NCBI GenBank assembly: GCA_019308525.1
Contig: JAFDIC010000059.1
Location: 17,668 to 30,761, forward strand
Origin: Deltaproteobacteria bacterium
GTDB taxonomy: Bacteria; Desulfobacterota; DSM-4660; Desulfatiglandales; HGW-15
DNA length: 13,094 nt
Direction of reading: 5' to 3'
A model generated the notes under the pieces. That model was not told where the DNA came from. It saw only the letters and a list, made by a program, of their open reading frames with translations, and searched no databases. The stretch's first letter is position 1, and each line of letters starts with the position of its first letter. Positions 7,430 through 13,094 of the stretch are shown one piece after another. Made by a program: the position numbers and the translations under genes.

Positions 7430-9373
7430 ATGCCTTACTCATCGACGATGGATAGCAAAAAGAAAACCACACAGAGTATCAAGAGAAAGCTGCCGAACAA
7501 GAAAGAGCATATCACTCGACGGAAGCTGGGTGAAATCCTCATAGAGACGGGCCTTATCACCAAGGAGACCCTGAAGGAGGCCCTTGAAGCACAGAGAGAA
7601 TCAGGGAAGAGGCTGGGCGAGATCTTGGTCGAGAAGAACTTCATATCAGAAGAGGAAATGGCCTTCTCCCTGGCAATGCAACTGAGGATACCCTATGTGG
7701 ACCTCAGTAACCACGAGATCCCGGAAAAGGTGATAGACATAATCCCTGAGGAAGTATCGCGAAAGTTCATCTGTATACCCGTTAATCTCAGGAACAATGT
7801 CCTTGACGTGGCAATGGCCGATCCGCTCGACTTGAATATCGTGAAGGACCTCCAATTCATAACAGGGTACAATATCCAGCCTGCTATCTCAACCGCATCA
7901 CAGATCATGGAATACCTCAAGGAGCATTACCATCCTGAAAAGACTATCAGCGAAGTGGCAGACGAGATAGGAACCGAAGAACTAATGGAGTTTTTGCCTG
8001 AGAAGGATGAGCCTGAGGAGGAACGGTTCGAAGAGTTGCAGGATTCTCCCTTCGTGAAGATGGTGGATCTCGTTATCAAGAATGCCATCAAGAAAGGGGC
8101 GAGTGATGTCCACATTGAGGCCCAGGAGAATCAAGTGAGGGTAAGAAACAGGATCGACGGGGTGTTGCAGGATTCGATCAAGCTGCCCAAGTGGACTCAA
8201 CCCATCATCATTTCCCGGATCAAGGTCCTGGGCGGAATGGACATATCTGAGAAGAGGCTACCGCAGGATGGACGGATCAAGGTGAGGTCGAAGAACATTT
8301 CCGTTGACCTGCGTGTCTCCACGCTGCCCACTTATTACGGTGAGAAGGCCGTCATAAGGATACTAAACAAGGAGGCCACATTTCTTTCCCTGGAAGACCT
8401 GGGTTTTACTCCCAAGAACCTGGATATGGTGAAAGGGTTCATAAAACAACCCCAGGGGCTCATCCTCATTACCGGCCCGACTGGCAGCGGAAAGACTTCC
8501 ACCCTTTACGCTTGTCTCAAGGGTATAATGTCGGACGAAGTGAATATTGTCACGGTTGAGGACCCCGTGGAATACGAGCTGCCCGGGATCAACCAGGTGC
8601 AGATAAATGAAAAGGTGGGGCTCACCTTTCCCTTTTTGCTGCGCTCCATTTTGAGGCAGGATCCCAATGTCATCATGATAGGCGAAATCAGGGATATGGA
8701 GACTGCTGAGATAGCGCTCCAGGCCTCCATGACCGGTCACCTTGTCCTGGCGACATTGCACACCAACGATGCGCCTTCAGCCATTACCCGCCTGGTGGAT
8801 ATAGGCCTAGCGCCGTATCTGATCTCCTCCTCTCTTTTGGGCATTATTGCCCAGAGGCTGGTCAGGAAGGTATGTCCTGAATGTAAAGAAGAATATCAGC
8901 CAAACCTTGACCTCCTGGCACGGATCGGCCTCGACAAGAGGGATCTACCATTCAAGTTCTATAGAGGGGCAGGGTGTTCTAGGTGTAACGGCGCTGGATT
9001 CAGGGGCCGTACGATCATTGAAGAGGTAATGCCTGTAGGAAGGCAGATCAGAGAGCTGATTCAAACCGGGGCCTCTACAGACCAGCTCAGGGATGCGGCA
9101 ATGGCCACGGGCATGACGACCCTGGGACAAAGCGGCTTGAAACTCATAGCGAAAGGTGTTACCACAATAGACGAGGTGTTGAAGGCGGTCCAGGATAAGG
9201 AAGAGTTGACGAGTGTATGCCCGCACTGCGGAAAAGCGGTTAATCTTGATTTCAAGGACTGCCCTTATTGCAAGAAGCCCTTGCTCTTGACGTGTGAGAA
9301 TTGCGGCCGTATCACTCAACCTGAATGGGTTGTTTGCCCCTATTGCAGGAGTGAATTGGTGAAGTCGGCGTGA
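7430..9373 (+). CDS. GspE/PilB-family type IV pilus or type II secretion assembly ATPase with C-terminal double zinc ribbon
   Basis: A 647-aa hexameric motor of the kind that drives pilin or pseudopilin polymerisation at the inner membrane. An N-terminal MshEN/T2SSE-N region (about 30-170) is the part that in relatives binds c-di-GMP or the platform. The ATPase core has Walker A GPTGSGKT (349-356), the Asp box EDPVEYE (about 377-383), Walker B region NVIMIGEIRD (413-422), and the His box TGHLVLATLHTND (435-447). The usual tetracysteine zinc site is present (C482/C485 and C516/C519). Unusually, about 50 more residues follow with four further CxxC pairs (597/600, 611/614, 622/625, 636/639), a double zinc ribbon. 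ATG 7430 is used; ATG 7448 is an alternative without a ribosome site. The downstream genes encode a zinc-finger/pilin-like protein and a prepilin, supporting a pilus role. No platform protein, secretin or prepilin peptidase is in the window, so PilB versus GspE cannot be decided. Confidence 0.94.
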   Translation: MPYSSTMDSKKKTTQSIKRKLPNKKEHITRRKLGEILIETGLITKETLKEALEAQRESGKRLGEILVEKNFISEEEMAFSLAMQLRIPYVDLSNHEIPEKVIDIIPEEVSRKFICIPVNLRNNVLDVAMADPLDLNIVKDLQFITGYNIQPAISTASQIMEYLKEHYHPEKTISEVADEIGTEELMEFLPEKDEPEEERFEELQDSPFVKMVDLVIKNAIKKGASDVHIEAQENQVRVRNRIDGVLQDSIKLPKWTQPIIISRIKVLGGMDISEKRLPQDGRIKVRSKNISVDLRVSTLPTYYGEKAVIRILNKEATFLSLEDLGFTPKNLDMVKGFIKQPQGLILITGPTGSGKTSTLYACLKGIMSDEVNIVTVEDPVEYELPGINQVQINEKVGLTFPFLLRSILRQDPNVIMIGEIRDMETAEIALQASMTGHLVLATLHTNDAPSAITRLVDIGLAPYLISSSLLGIIAQRLVRKVCPECKEEYQPNLDLLARIGLDKRDLPFKFYRGAGCSRCNGAGFRGRTIIEEVMPVGRQIRELIQTGASTDQLRDAAMATGMTTLGQSGLKLIAKGVTTIDEVLKAVQDKEELTSVCPHCGKAVNLDFKDCPYCKKPLLLTCENCGRITQPEWVVCPYCRSELVKSA

Positions 9374-9484
9374 AAGCGGCTTCCTGCTGATTTCTTTGTT
9401 GACATCATCGGACCGCTATAATAACTGTATATCTCGGAAATTCTATAACAATTAGAAGACATCAATAATCATATGGTGCTTATG

Positions 9485-9600
9485 TGGAATAATGGAGTGT
9501 TGGGGCAGCGGGATAATGTTTAGAAACCCAATATTCCAAATGTGAGCGAAGCGAGCTAGGTCCAGTTTAGATCCCCTAAAGGGCCGGTAAGTGGACCTAG
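9485..9600 (+). promoter_or_regulatory. Two-hairpin structured leader upstream of the zinc-finger/pilin genes
   Basis: The AT-rich gap after the ATPase ends in two large inverted repeats. In the first, TGGAATA (9485-9491) and TTGGG (9500-9504) pair with CCCAA (9527-9531) and TATTCCA (9532-9538): 12 bp with an 8-nt bulge. In the second, CTAGGTCCA (9556-9564) pairs with TGGACCTAG (9592-9600), enclosing an inner TTTAG/CTAAA hairpin (9566-9580). The second ends 18 nt before the ATG, next to the GAAAGG ribosome site, so it could affect translation. It could also be a palindromic mobile repeat. I found no match to c-di-GMP (GEMM) riboswitch core words. Confidence 0.4.
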
Positions 9601-9618
9601 ATCCGAAAGGCACTTTGA

Positions 9619-10230
9619 ATGAAATGCAAGAACCATCCAGACCGTGAGGCCAGGGATTTATGTGCTGGTTGCGGCATTCCCATTTGCGCGGAATGTGTTG
9701 GCGAAGAGGGAGAGCGTGGCGAGGTTTTCTGCTTTACATGTGCGATGCGGCTTTCTGTCTCTGAAGTTGGAGAAAGCATCAAGGATAAACGTGCCAAGTC
9801 GGTCGAGAAGAGAAAGGAGAAGAAGAAAAAGAAGTGGGGCGCTTTTGAATACTTCGTGCTGGTCTCTTCCGTCCTGATAGTGGCCATGTGGGGGTTTATC
9901 CTGTTCGGTGGCCAGGAGCCGCCCAGAAGTAAGGCCGATTTTGGAGCCCAGCCACGGGTGCTCCTTTTTATGGTAGACAGCGCTATCAAGCGCTACGCGC
10001 ATTACGAGGGCGATAAATACCCTGACAAGATAAGCGACCTGATCCCCAAGTATCTCAATATGGCCCAAGAGGACATGAGATTTCTCGGTATGCTGAAGTA
10101 CCAGAAAGATCCTGAAATGGGCTATTTTTTGACCCTGACGAACGGTTCGAAAGGAAGAGGAAATATTATGCTCACCCCGAAGGGAATAAAATACCGGTCC
10201 AGTGGCCGAGGGGTAGTAAATGAAGGGTAA
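9619..10230 (+). CDS. B-box zinc-finger membrane protein with pilin-like C-terminal domain
   Basis: A 203-aa protein of three parts. Residues 1-41 form a B-box-type zinc finger with C3, H6, C15, C18, C23, C26, C38 and C41. A very basic stretch (about 58-73, mostly K/E/R) precedes one TM helix (about 76-98). The rest (about 105-198) contains DSAIKRYAHYEGDKYPDKISDLIPKYL, which resembles the globular start of GspG/PilA-like pseudopilins, where an amphipathic helix is followed by a YP-x-SDL-P-YL strand. A prepilin leader (G-FTLLE) is absent, so the N-terminus of a pilin appears to be replaced by a cytosolic zinc finger and a TM anchor. ATG 9619 follows GAAAGG by 8 nt. The gene overlaps the prepilin gene by 11 nt, so the two are probably translationally coupled. 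The pilin-like similarity is my reading of the pattern and has not been searched. Confidence 0.88.
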   Translation: MKCKNHPDREARDLCAGCGIPICAECVGEEGERGEVFCFTCAMRLSVSEVGESIKDKRAKSVEKRKEKKKKKWGAFEYFVLVSSVLIVAMWGFILFGGQEPPRSKADFGAQPRVLLFMVDSAIKRYAHYEGDKYPDKISDLIPKYLNMAQEDMRFLGMLKYQKDPEMGYFLTLTNGSKGRGNIMLTPKGIKYRSSGRGVVNEG

Positions 10231-10693
10231 CAACAAGGGTTTTACACTCCTGGAATTACTTGTAGTCGTGGGAATCCTGGGAATCTTGGCTGCAACAGCA
10301 TTTCCCGCTTACAGGACGTGGCAGCAAAGGGCGTTTGGGTCTGAAGCCGCGATCATGACCAAGAGGATCCTGGATGCACAGATAGCCTATTTCCTGGAAA
10401 ACAATCAGTTTTTCCCCAAGAGCGACTATACGGGACCCAACCCCATTGAAATCTATTCCGATACCCCCCCGAATGATCCAAAGATCCTTGACGTGTACAA
10501 TGCCTTGCAGATACGTATTCCCGTGGGGCATAAACTGGATTATTACCTAACGTCCGACAATACGCCTGGTAAGGAAATATTCACGGTAACCATTATGGCT
10601 GATTTTCCCCTCTTCAGGGGACAGGGCAGTCCGGGGAGTTGTATCGGCTCCATCGACAGGGAAGGCAGGGTCACAATAATTGGACCGACCTGA
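10220..10693 (+). CDS. Type IV prepilin / pseudopilin
   Basis: A 157-aa preprotein with a classical type III signal. A short basic leader MKGNNKG ends at G7, followed by FTLLE with the conserved Glu at mature position 5, and then a hydrophobic helix (about 8-30, LLVVVGILGILAATAFPAY). A prepilin peptidase should cut between G7 and F8, leaving a 150-aa subunit. The globular part has a typical helix (RILDAQIAYFLENNQFFP) and a short beta-rich C-terminus; only one Cys is present, so the usual pilin disulphide loop is absent. The ribosome site GAGGGG (10208-10213) is 6 nt upstream, inside the preceding gene. It could be a major or minor subunit. It is the last gene of the plus-strand cluster and faces a convergent gene, with no clear terminator in the 174-nt gap (10694-10867). 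Confidence 0.95.
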   Translation: MKGNNKGFTLLELLVVVGILGILAATAFPAYRTWQQRAFGSEAAIMTKRILDAQIAYFLENNQFFPKSDYTGPNPIEIYSDTPPNDPKILDVYNALQIRIPVGHKLDYYLTSDNTPGKEIFTVTIMADFPLFRGQGSPGSCIGSIDREGRVTIIGPT

Positions 10694-10867
10694 TGCTTCG
10701 TGCCCTTGTCCCTCTTTCAGTCTTGGCCCCATAAGGTCCGAAACCGGGAAACATTTTTTTGGTTCCGTGACCAGATTAGGTTTTTCCCTGGAGATGTCCC
10801 GACAAAAGACAGACACGCCGGACCGGATAGGCGACGAGAAAAAAACAGCAGTTTCGCAGCACTTGGC

Positions 10868-11224
10868 CTACCAGAGCCAGTTTCCGTCCTTGTCCCACCG
10901 GCCATTCACCGTTACCCCGACCTTGGAAAGTAGGTGGTAGAAAAGAAAGCGCCGATTTCCTTGAAAGTATCCCAGCTCTTTGTCATACTCGTGCGGCTTG
11001 AATCCCCTGGCACGGGCTTCTGAGAGAGTCATGGTCTTGGCGGTCTTGCCCGCAACACAGATATGATCAAAGTATATTGAATGGTAAAGCTTGTCCTCCA
11101 TGGTGACGACGACGATCGCATTACCGGGCATTTCTTCATCAACCGTGATATAGATGCTGAAAAAGAAGCCAACAACAATGGCGCTGATCAGTATTACAAT
11201 TAGAGTCTTAAGCCCCTTTCCCAT
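10868..11224 (-). CDS. Hypothetical single-TM protein
   Basis: I do not recognise a named family. The 118-aa protein has an N-terminal TM or uncleaved signal segment (about residues 5-26, LKTLIVILISAIVVGFFFSIYI). A domain of about 90 residues, probably extracytoplasmic, follows, with one Cys, a TLSEARARGFKPHEYDKELGYF stretch and the C-terminal end NGRWDKDGNWLW. Sequence complexity and a good upstream promoter argue for a real gene. ATG 11224 is chosen; a TTG at 11251 would add nine residues. No strong ribosome site is seen for either. It is convergent with the prepilin gene and stands alone. Confidence 0.8.
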   Translation of the reverse strand: MGKGLKTLIVILISAIVVGFFFSIYITVDEEMPGNAIVVVTMEDKLYHSIYFDHICVAGKTAKTMTLSEARARGFKPHEYDKELGYFQGNRRFLFYHLLSKVGVTVNGRWDKDGNWLW

Positions 11225-11296
11225 TGGAAACAGCCATATCTGCCTTATCAAGAAATTGATCCATTAGGCCCGGTCCCGCCTACCTGCTAAGGTGCT

Positions 11297-11325
11297 ATAC
11301 TATTATTTCTTGCCCGAAAAGTCAA
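11297..11325 (-). promoter_or_regulatory. Sigma70-type promoter for the single-TM hypothetical gene
   Basis: On the minus strand, TTGACT (11325-11320) and TAGTAT (11302-11297) lie exactly 17 nt apart. The -35 matches the consensus at 5/6 and the -10 at 4/6. Transcription would start near 11290, giving a leader of about 65 nt to the ATG at 11224. Confidence 0.5.
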
Positions 11326-11435
11326 ATGATACCGACACCGTTGTCCAGGTTCGATCCAAGACATTGTAGATCAGGGCCATTGTAGCTATCCATCAGAACT
11401 TCGGCCGCCGCCTGCCAACATGTAGCAGGTTCAAC

Positions 11436-11861
11436 CTAGTTCTCCTTGTCATCATCTATCTTGGGCAAGGGGATCTTGAAAAAATCTACTCCTTCCTCTT
11501 TCAAGGTCTTTTCCTCTTCTGCCGTTGCGGAGCCTCTTATGTTCCTTTTTTCAGTGACCGAGTAGTGCATTTTCAAGGCTTCCTTTGCGAAGTCGGTGCC
11601 CACATCTTCAAAATTGGTCTTCACGTATTCCACTATCTCCCTTGCAAGCCGAGAGTAATCAATACTTGCCCGGGACTCTTCCTCTTTTCTCGGCAGGGAG
11701 GTCTTAGTTCTTACAGGAGAGATAACCTTCCTAATCTTGGTATCGTTGCAATAGGGACAGGCAACCATATTCTTTCTGCTTTGCTCTTCGAATGACTCGG
11801 TGGAATTAAACCAGCCCTCGAAGACATGGCCCCTGGAACATTCCAAATCGAAGAGGATCAT
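11436..11861 (-). CDS. DUF1178 family protein (zinc-ribbon-like N-terminus)
   Basis: The 141-aa protein begins MILFDLECSRGHVFEGWF, the characteristic start of DUF1178. C8/H12 and a CPYC knuckle (C35, C38) could form a small zinc-ribbon site. The rest is charged and helical, with an EALKMHY segment and a C-terminal FKIPLPKIDDD tail. Function is unknown for the family. The start is ATG 11861 because family members begin with MI; a GTG at 11906 would add 15 unrelated residues. A ribosome site GGAGG lies 13 nt upstream, rather far, which makes coupling to the 12-codon upstream ORF plausible. The XRE-cupin gene is 84 nt upstream on the same strand, so an operon is possible. Confidence 0.9.
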   Translation of the reverse strand: MILFDLECSRGHVFEGWFNSTESFEEQSRKNMVACPYCNDTKIRKVISPVRTKTSLPRKEEESRASIDYSRLAREIVEYVKTNFEDVGTDFAKEALKMHYSVTEKRNIRGSATAEEEKTLKEEGVDFFKIPLPKIDDDKEN

Positions 11862-11896
11862 TGCGAAGCTTGGCCCTCCTTTGCTTCTTTCCACAT
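11858..11896 (-). CDS. 12-codon upstream ORF coupled to the DUF1178 gene
   Basis: A strong Shine-Dalgarno GAGGGGAGG (11914-11906) lies 9 nt before ATG 11896. This opens MWKEAKEGQASQ with a TGA at 11860-11858. The stop overlaps the DUF1178 start in an ATGA junction, the classic arrangement for termination-reinitiation coupling. It is the best ribosome site in the area, whereas the DUF1178 ATG itself has only a distant one. A chance ORF remains possible at this length. Confidence 0.35.
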   Translation of the reverse strand: MWKEAKEGQASQ

Positions 11897-11919
11897 AAAG
11901 GTGCACCTCCCCTCGGAAG

Positions 11920-11941
11920 CCCGTTTCAATCCGAGAACGGG
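11920..11941 (-). other. Hairpin between XRE-cupin and DUF1178 genes
   Basis: CCCGTT pairs perfectly with AACGGG across a 10-nt loop, starting 4 nt after the XRE-cupin stop. On the minus strand no T-run follows, so it is not a standard intrinsic terminator. It may be an mRNA stabiliser or a partial attenuator between the two genes. Confidence 0.35.
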
Positions 11942-11945
11942 AAAA

Positions 11946-12647
11946 TCATTTTTCAGCGTAAAGTACCGCAAGGATCTTTGCTATGTCATCACCATGGCAT
12001 TTCACCAGATGAGGTAGCGTAGAATCATAGTAGATGGCCTCCCCGGGTTCGAGCACGTGAACATCCTTTTGCAGCCGTACTTCGACCCTCCCCTGCAAGA
12101 CAAAGATAAACTCCTGCCCGTCATGGGTAGACCTCTCTGCGTTCGCCTTGGAAGGATGAAGCGTCACCAAGAAGGGCTCCATGTGCCGGTTCTTCTTCTG
12201 GGGAGCAAGGGATTCATACTCGTACCCGTAATACCTGGCCCTTTTCGCGTCGTATCTGGATACTATCTTTCTGTCCTTTCTCCTGACAATAGTGTAGGTC
12301 TTTTCGCCATCTCCGCCAATAAAGTAGCCCATTTTCATTTCCAGGGCCTTGGCGAGTCGGATTATTGTACCCAAGGGCGGTGCGATCTTACCTTCTTCGA
12401 TACCGGATAGCAACTCGATGTCAAAGCCGGTCCTCTGGGAAATATCCTGAAGGTTCAGTCCCTTCTTCTCCCGAGCGATTCTCAGCCTTTCCCCGACATT
12501 TACGGGGATCTCTTCCTCTCTAGATCCATCCTCTATTCCTTCAAAAAAGGCCCTTTCCCTTTCTCCCCGGGCGAATCGGGCGATGTCCGCCAGAAAATCC
12601 CCATAGCTGTCGGCAGGATCTTTTTTCTTTTTCCCCTTTCTTGCCAT
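11946..12647 (-). CDS. XRE-family transcriptional regulator with cupin sensor domain
   Basis: A 233-aa cytoplasmic DNA-binding regulator. After a lysine-rich N-terminus (GKKKK) and a charged region comes an HTH_3/XRE domain (about 50-105, VGERLRIAREKKGLNLQDIS and on). A C-terminal cupin_2 domain (about 157-230) has motif 1 HDGQEF with H175, E179 and a following G, and motif 2 PGEAIYYDSTLPH with H213, so metal or small-ligand binding is plausible. The ligand is unknown; relatives regulate carbon or amine metabolism genes, often next to themselves. ATG 12647 has AGGAAGGA 7 nt upstream; a TTG at 12665 overlaps that ribosome site. In the 197-nt gap 12648-12844 I see only a short CGCCC/GGGCG hairpin (12715-12727) and no clear promoter. 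Confidence 0.93.
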   Translation of the reverse strand: MARKGKKKKDPADSYGDFLADIARFARGERERAFFEGIEDGSREEEIPVNVGERLRIAREKKGLNLQDISQRTGFDIELLSGIEEGKIAPPLGTIIRLAKALEMKMGYFIGGDGEKTYTIVRRKDRKIVSRYDAKRARYYGYEYESLAPQKKNRHMEPFLVTLHPSKANAERSTHDGQEFIFVLQGRVEVRLQKDVHVLEPGEAIYYDSTLPHLVKCHGDDIAKILAVLYAEK

Positions 12648-12844
12648 GACAATTTCCTTCCTCAAACTTTTCCCTCAGTGCCCCAATGATGACGATGTTC
12701 TCGGAATGGAAAGGCGCCCACGGGGCGGGGCCATGAATAGCGGGTGAGGCAAAGAGTCATTCTTGGCTGGTCTTCGGAAAATTTTTCTTGCGGTTTCTGA
12801 AGCCGTCCGAGCAATAGCACGTAAACAAGGCCTGCGGCGCAATC

Positions 12845-13051
12845 TCATGTTTCCAGGACGAAGATAACCTCCATCCTCACTCGGTATTCCTTTATTTTTC
12901 CCTCTTCGACAGCAACACGCATCTCCAGGATCCTCAACCCGGTTATGTTTCTCAGTGTTCGGTTTGCGCGCTCAAATCCTGCCTTGATAGCCTCATCAAA
13001 GCTGACCGGTGAACCAGCTATTACCTCCGATACCCTGGCTACCCGCTCCAT
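12845..13051 (-). CDS. Dodecin family protein (non-flavin type)
   Basis: The 68-aa protein aligns without gaps to bacterial dodecins over nearly its whole length: VIAGSPVSFDEAIKAG, then ERANRTLRNITGL, then GKIKEYRVRMEVIFVLE. Dodecins assemble as hollow dodecamers, and the classical ones bind flavin with a Trp and a Gln. At those positions this protein has G38 and R57, so flavin stacking is unlikely. The Arg in the YR motif is shared with the mycobacterial SecE2/calcium-dodecin type as I remember it. ATG 13051 has a near-perfect GGAGG 6 nt upstream. Its promoter is outside the window. Confidence 0.93.
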   Translation of the reverse strand: MERVARVSEVIAGSPVSFDEAIKAGFERANRTLRNITGLRILEMRVAVEEGKIKEYRVRMEVIFVLET

Positions 13052-13094
13052 GTCTCACCTCCAAAAGATTGCGATAGGCTGGCATGACCAGCGT

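Noticed and set aside
9399..9422. TTGACA followed by TATAAT, a seeming perfect promoter after the ATPase gene
   Set aside because: The two boxes are only 12 nt apart, too close for sigma70 recognition, and no good -35 lies at 16-18 nt from the TATAAT.
10736..10782. Possible terminator after the prepilin gene
   Set aside because: Only two 4-bp helices split by a large internal loop; the T-run lies inside the loop instead of after the stem.
11348..11357. GGTTCGATCC, resembling a tRNA T-arm
   Set aside because: Flanking bases do not form a 5-bp T-stem and no acceptor, D or anticodon stems are visible upstream.
11923..11932. GTTTCAATCC, the end sequence of many CRISPR repeats
   Set aside because: It is a single occurrence within a small hairpin; there is no second copy, no spacers and no cas genes.

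Overview
The window looks like a chromosomal segment of a mesophilic Gram-negative bacterium, most likely a Desulfobacterota (former Deltaproteobacteria) member. This is an inference from the gene mix: a CHASE2 Ser/Thr kinase, an XRE-cupin regulator, a GspE/PilB-type ATPase beside a prepilin, a non-flavin-type dodecin and an acyl-CoA ligase. The genes are moderately GC-rich and two intergenic regions are clearly AT-rich. There are no tRNA or rRNA genes, no transposase and no CRISPR array.

Left part (1-4306, + strand): a gene-free 5' stretch with one REP-like palindrome, then lipoate-protein ligase (257-1309), folD (1617-2525) and an AMP-forming acyl-CoA ligase (2750-4306). LplA and FolD are linked biochemically: lipoylated GcvH serves the glycine cleavage system, whose product 5,10-methylene-THF is the FolD substrate. 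The 307-nt folD leader contains several hairpins and a possible promoter.

Middle part (4386-10693): a minus-strand 846-aa CHASE2/TM/TPR-like/Ser-Thr kinase is divergent, across a 500-nt AT-rich region, from a plus-strand cluster. That cluster encodes a GspE/PilB-family assembly ATPase with an extra C-terminal double zinc ribbon, a B-box zinc finger/TM/pilin-like protein, and a prepilin with a canonical type III signal. The divergent region holds palindromes, a decent sigma70 promoter, a strong hairpin and a possible 28-codon ORF. A second structured leader precedes the zinc-finger gene. This cluster is the best candidate here for a poorly described system: an orphan pilus or pseudopilus module built around zinc-binding proteins and facing a receptor kinase.

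Right part (10868-13051, all minus strand): a small single-TM hypothetical protein with a good promoter, a DUF1178 zinc-ribbon-like protein preceded by a 12-codon upstream ORF that overlaps its start codon, an XRE-cupin transcriptional regulator, and a dodecin that lacks the flavin-stacking Trp and the Gln of classical dodecins.
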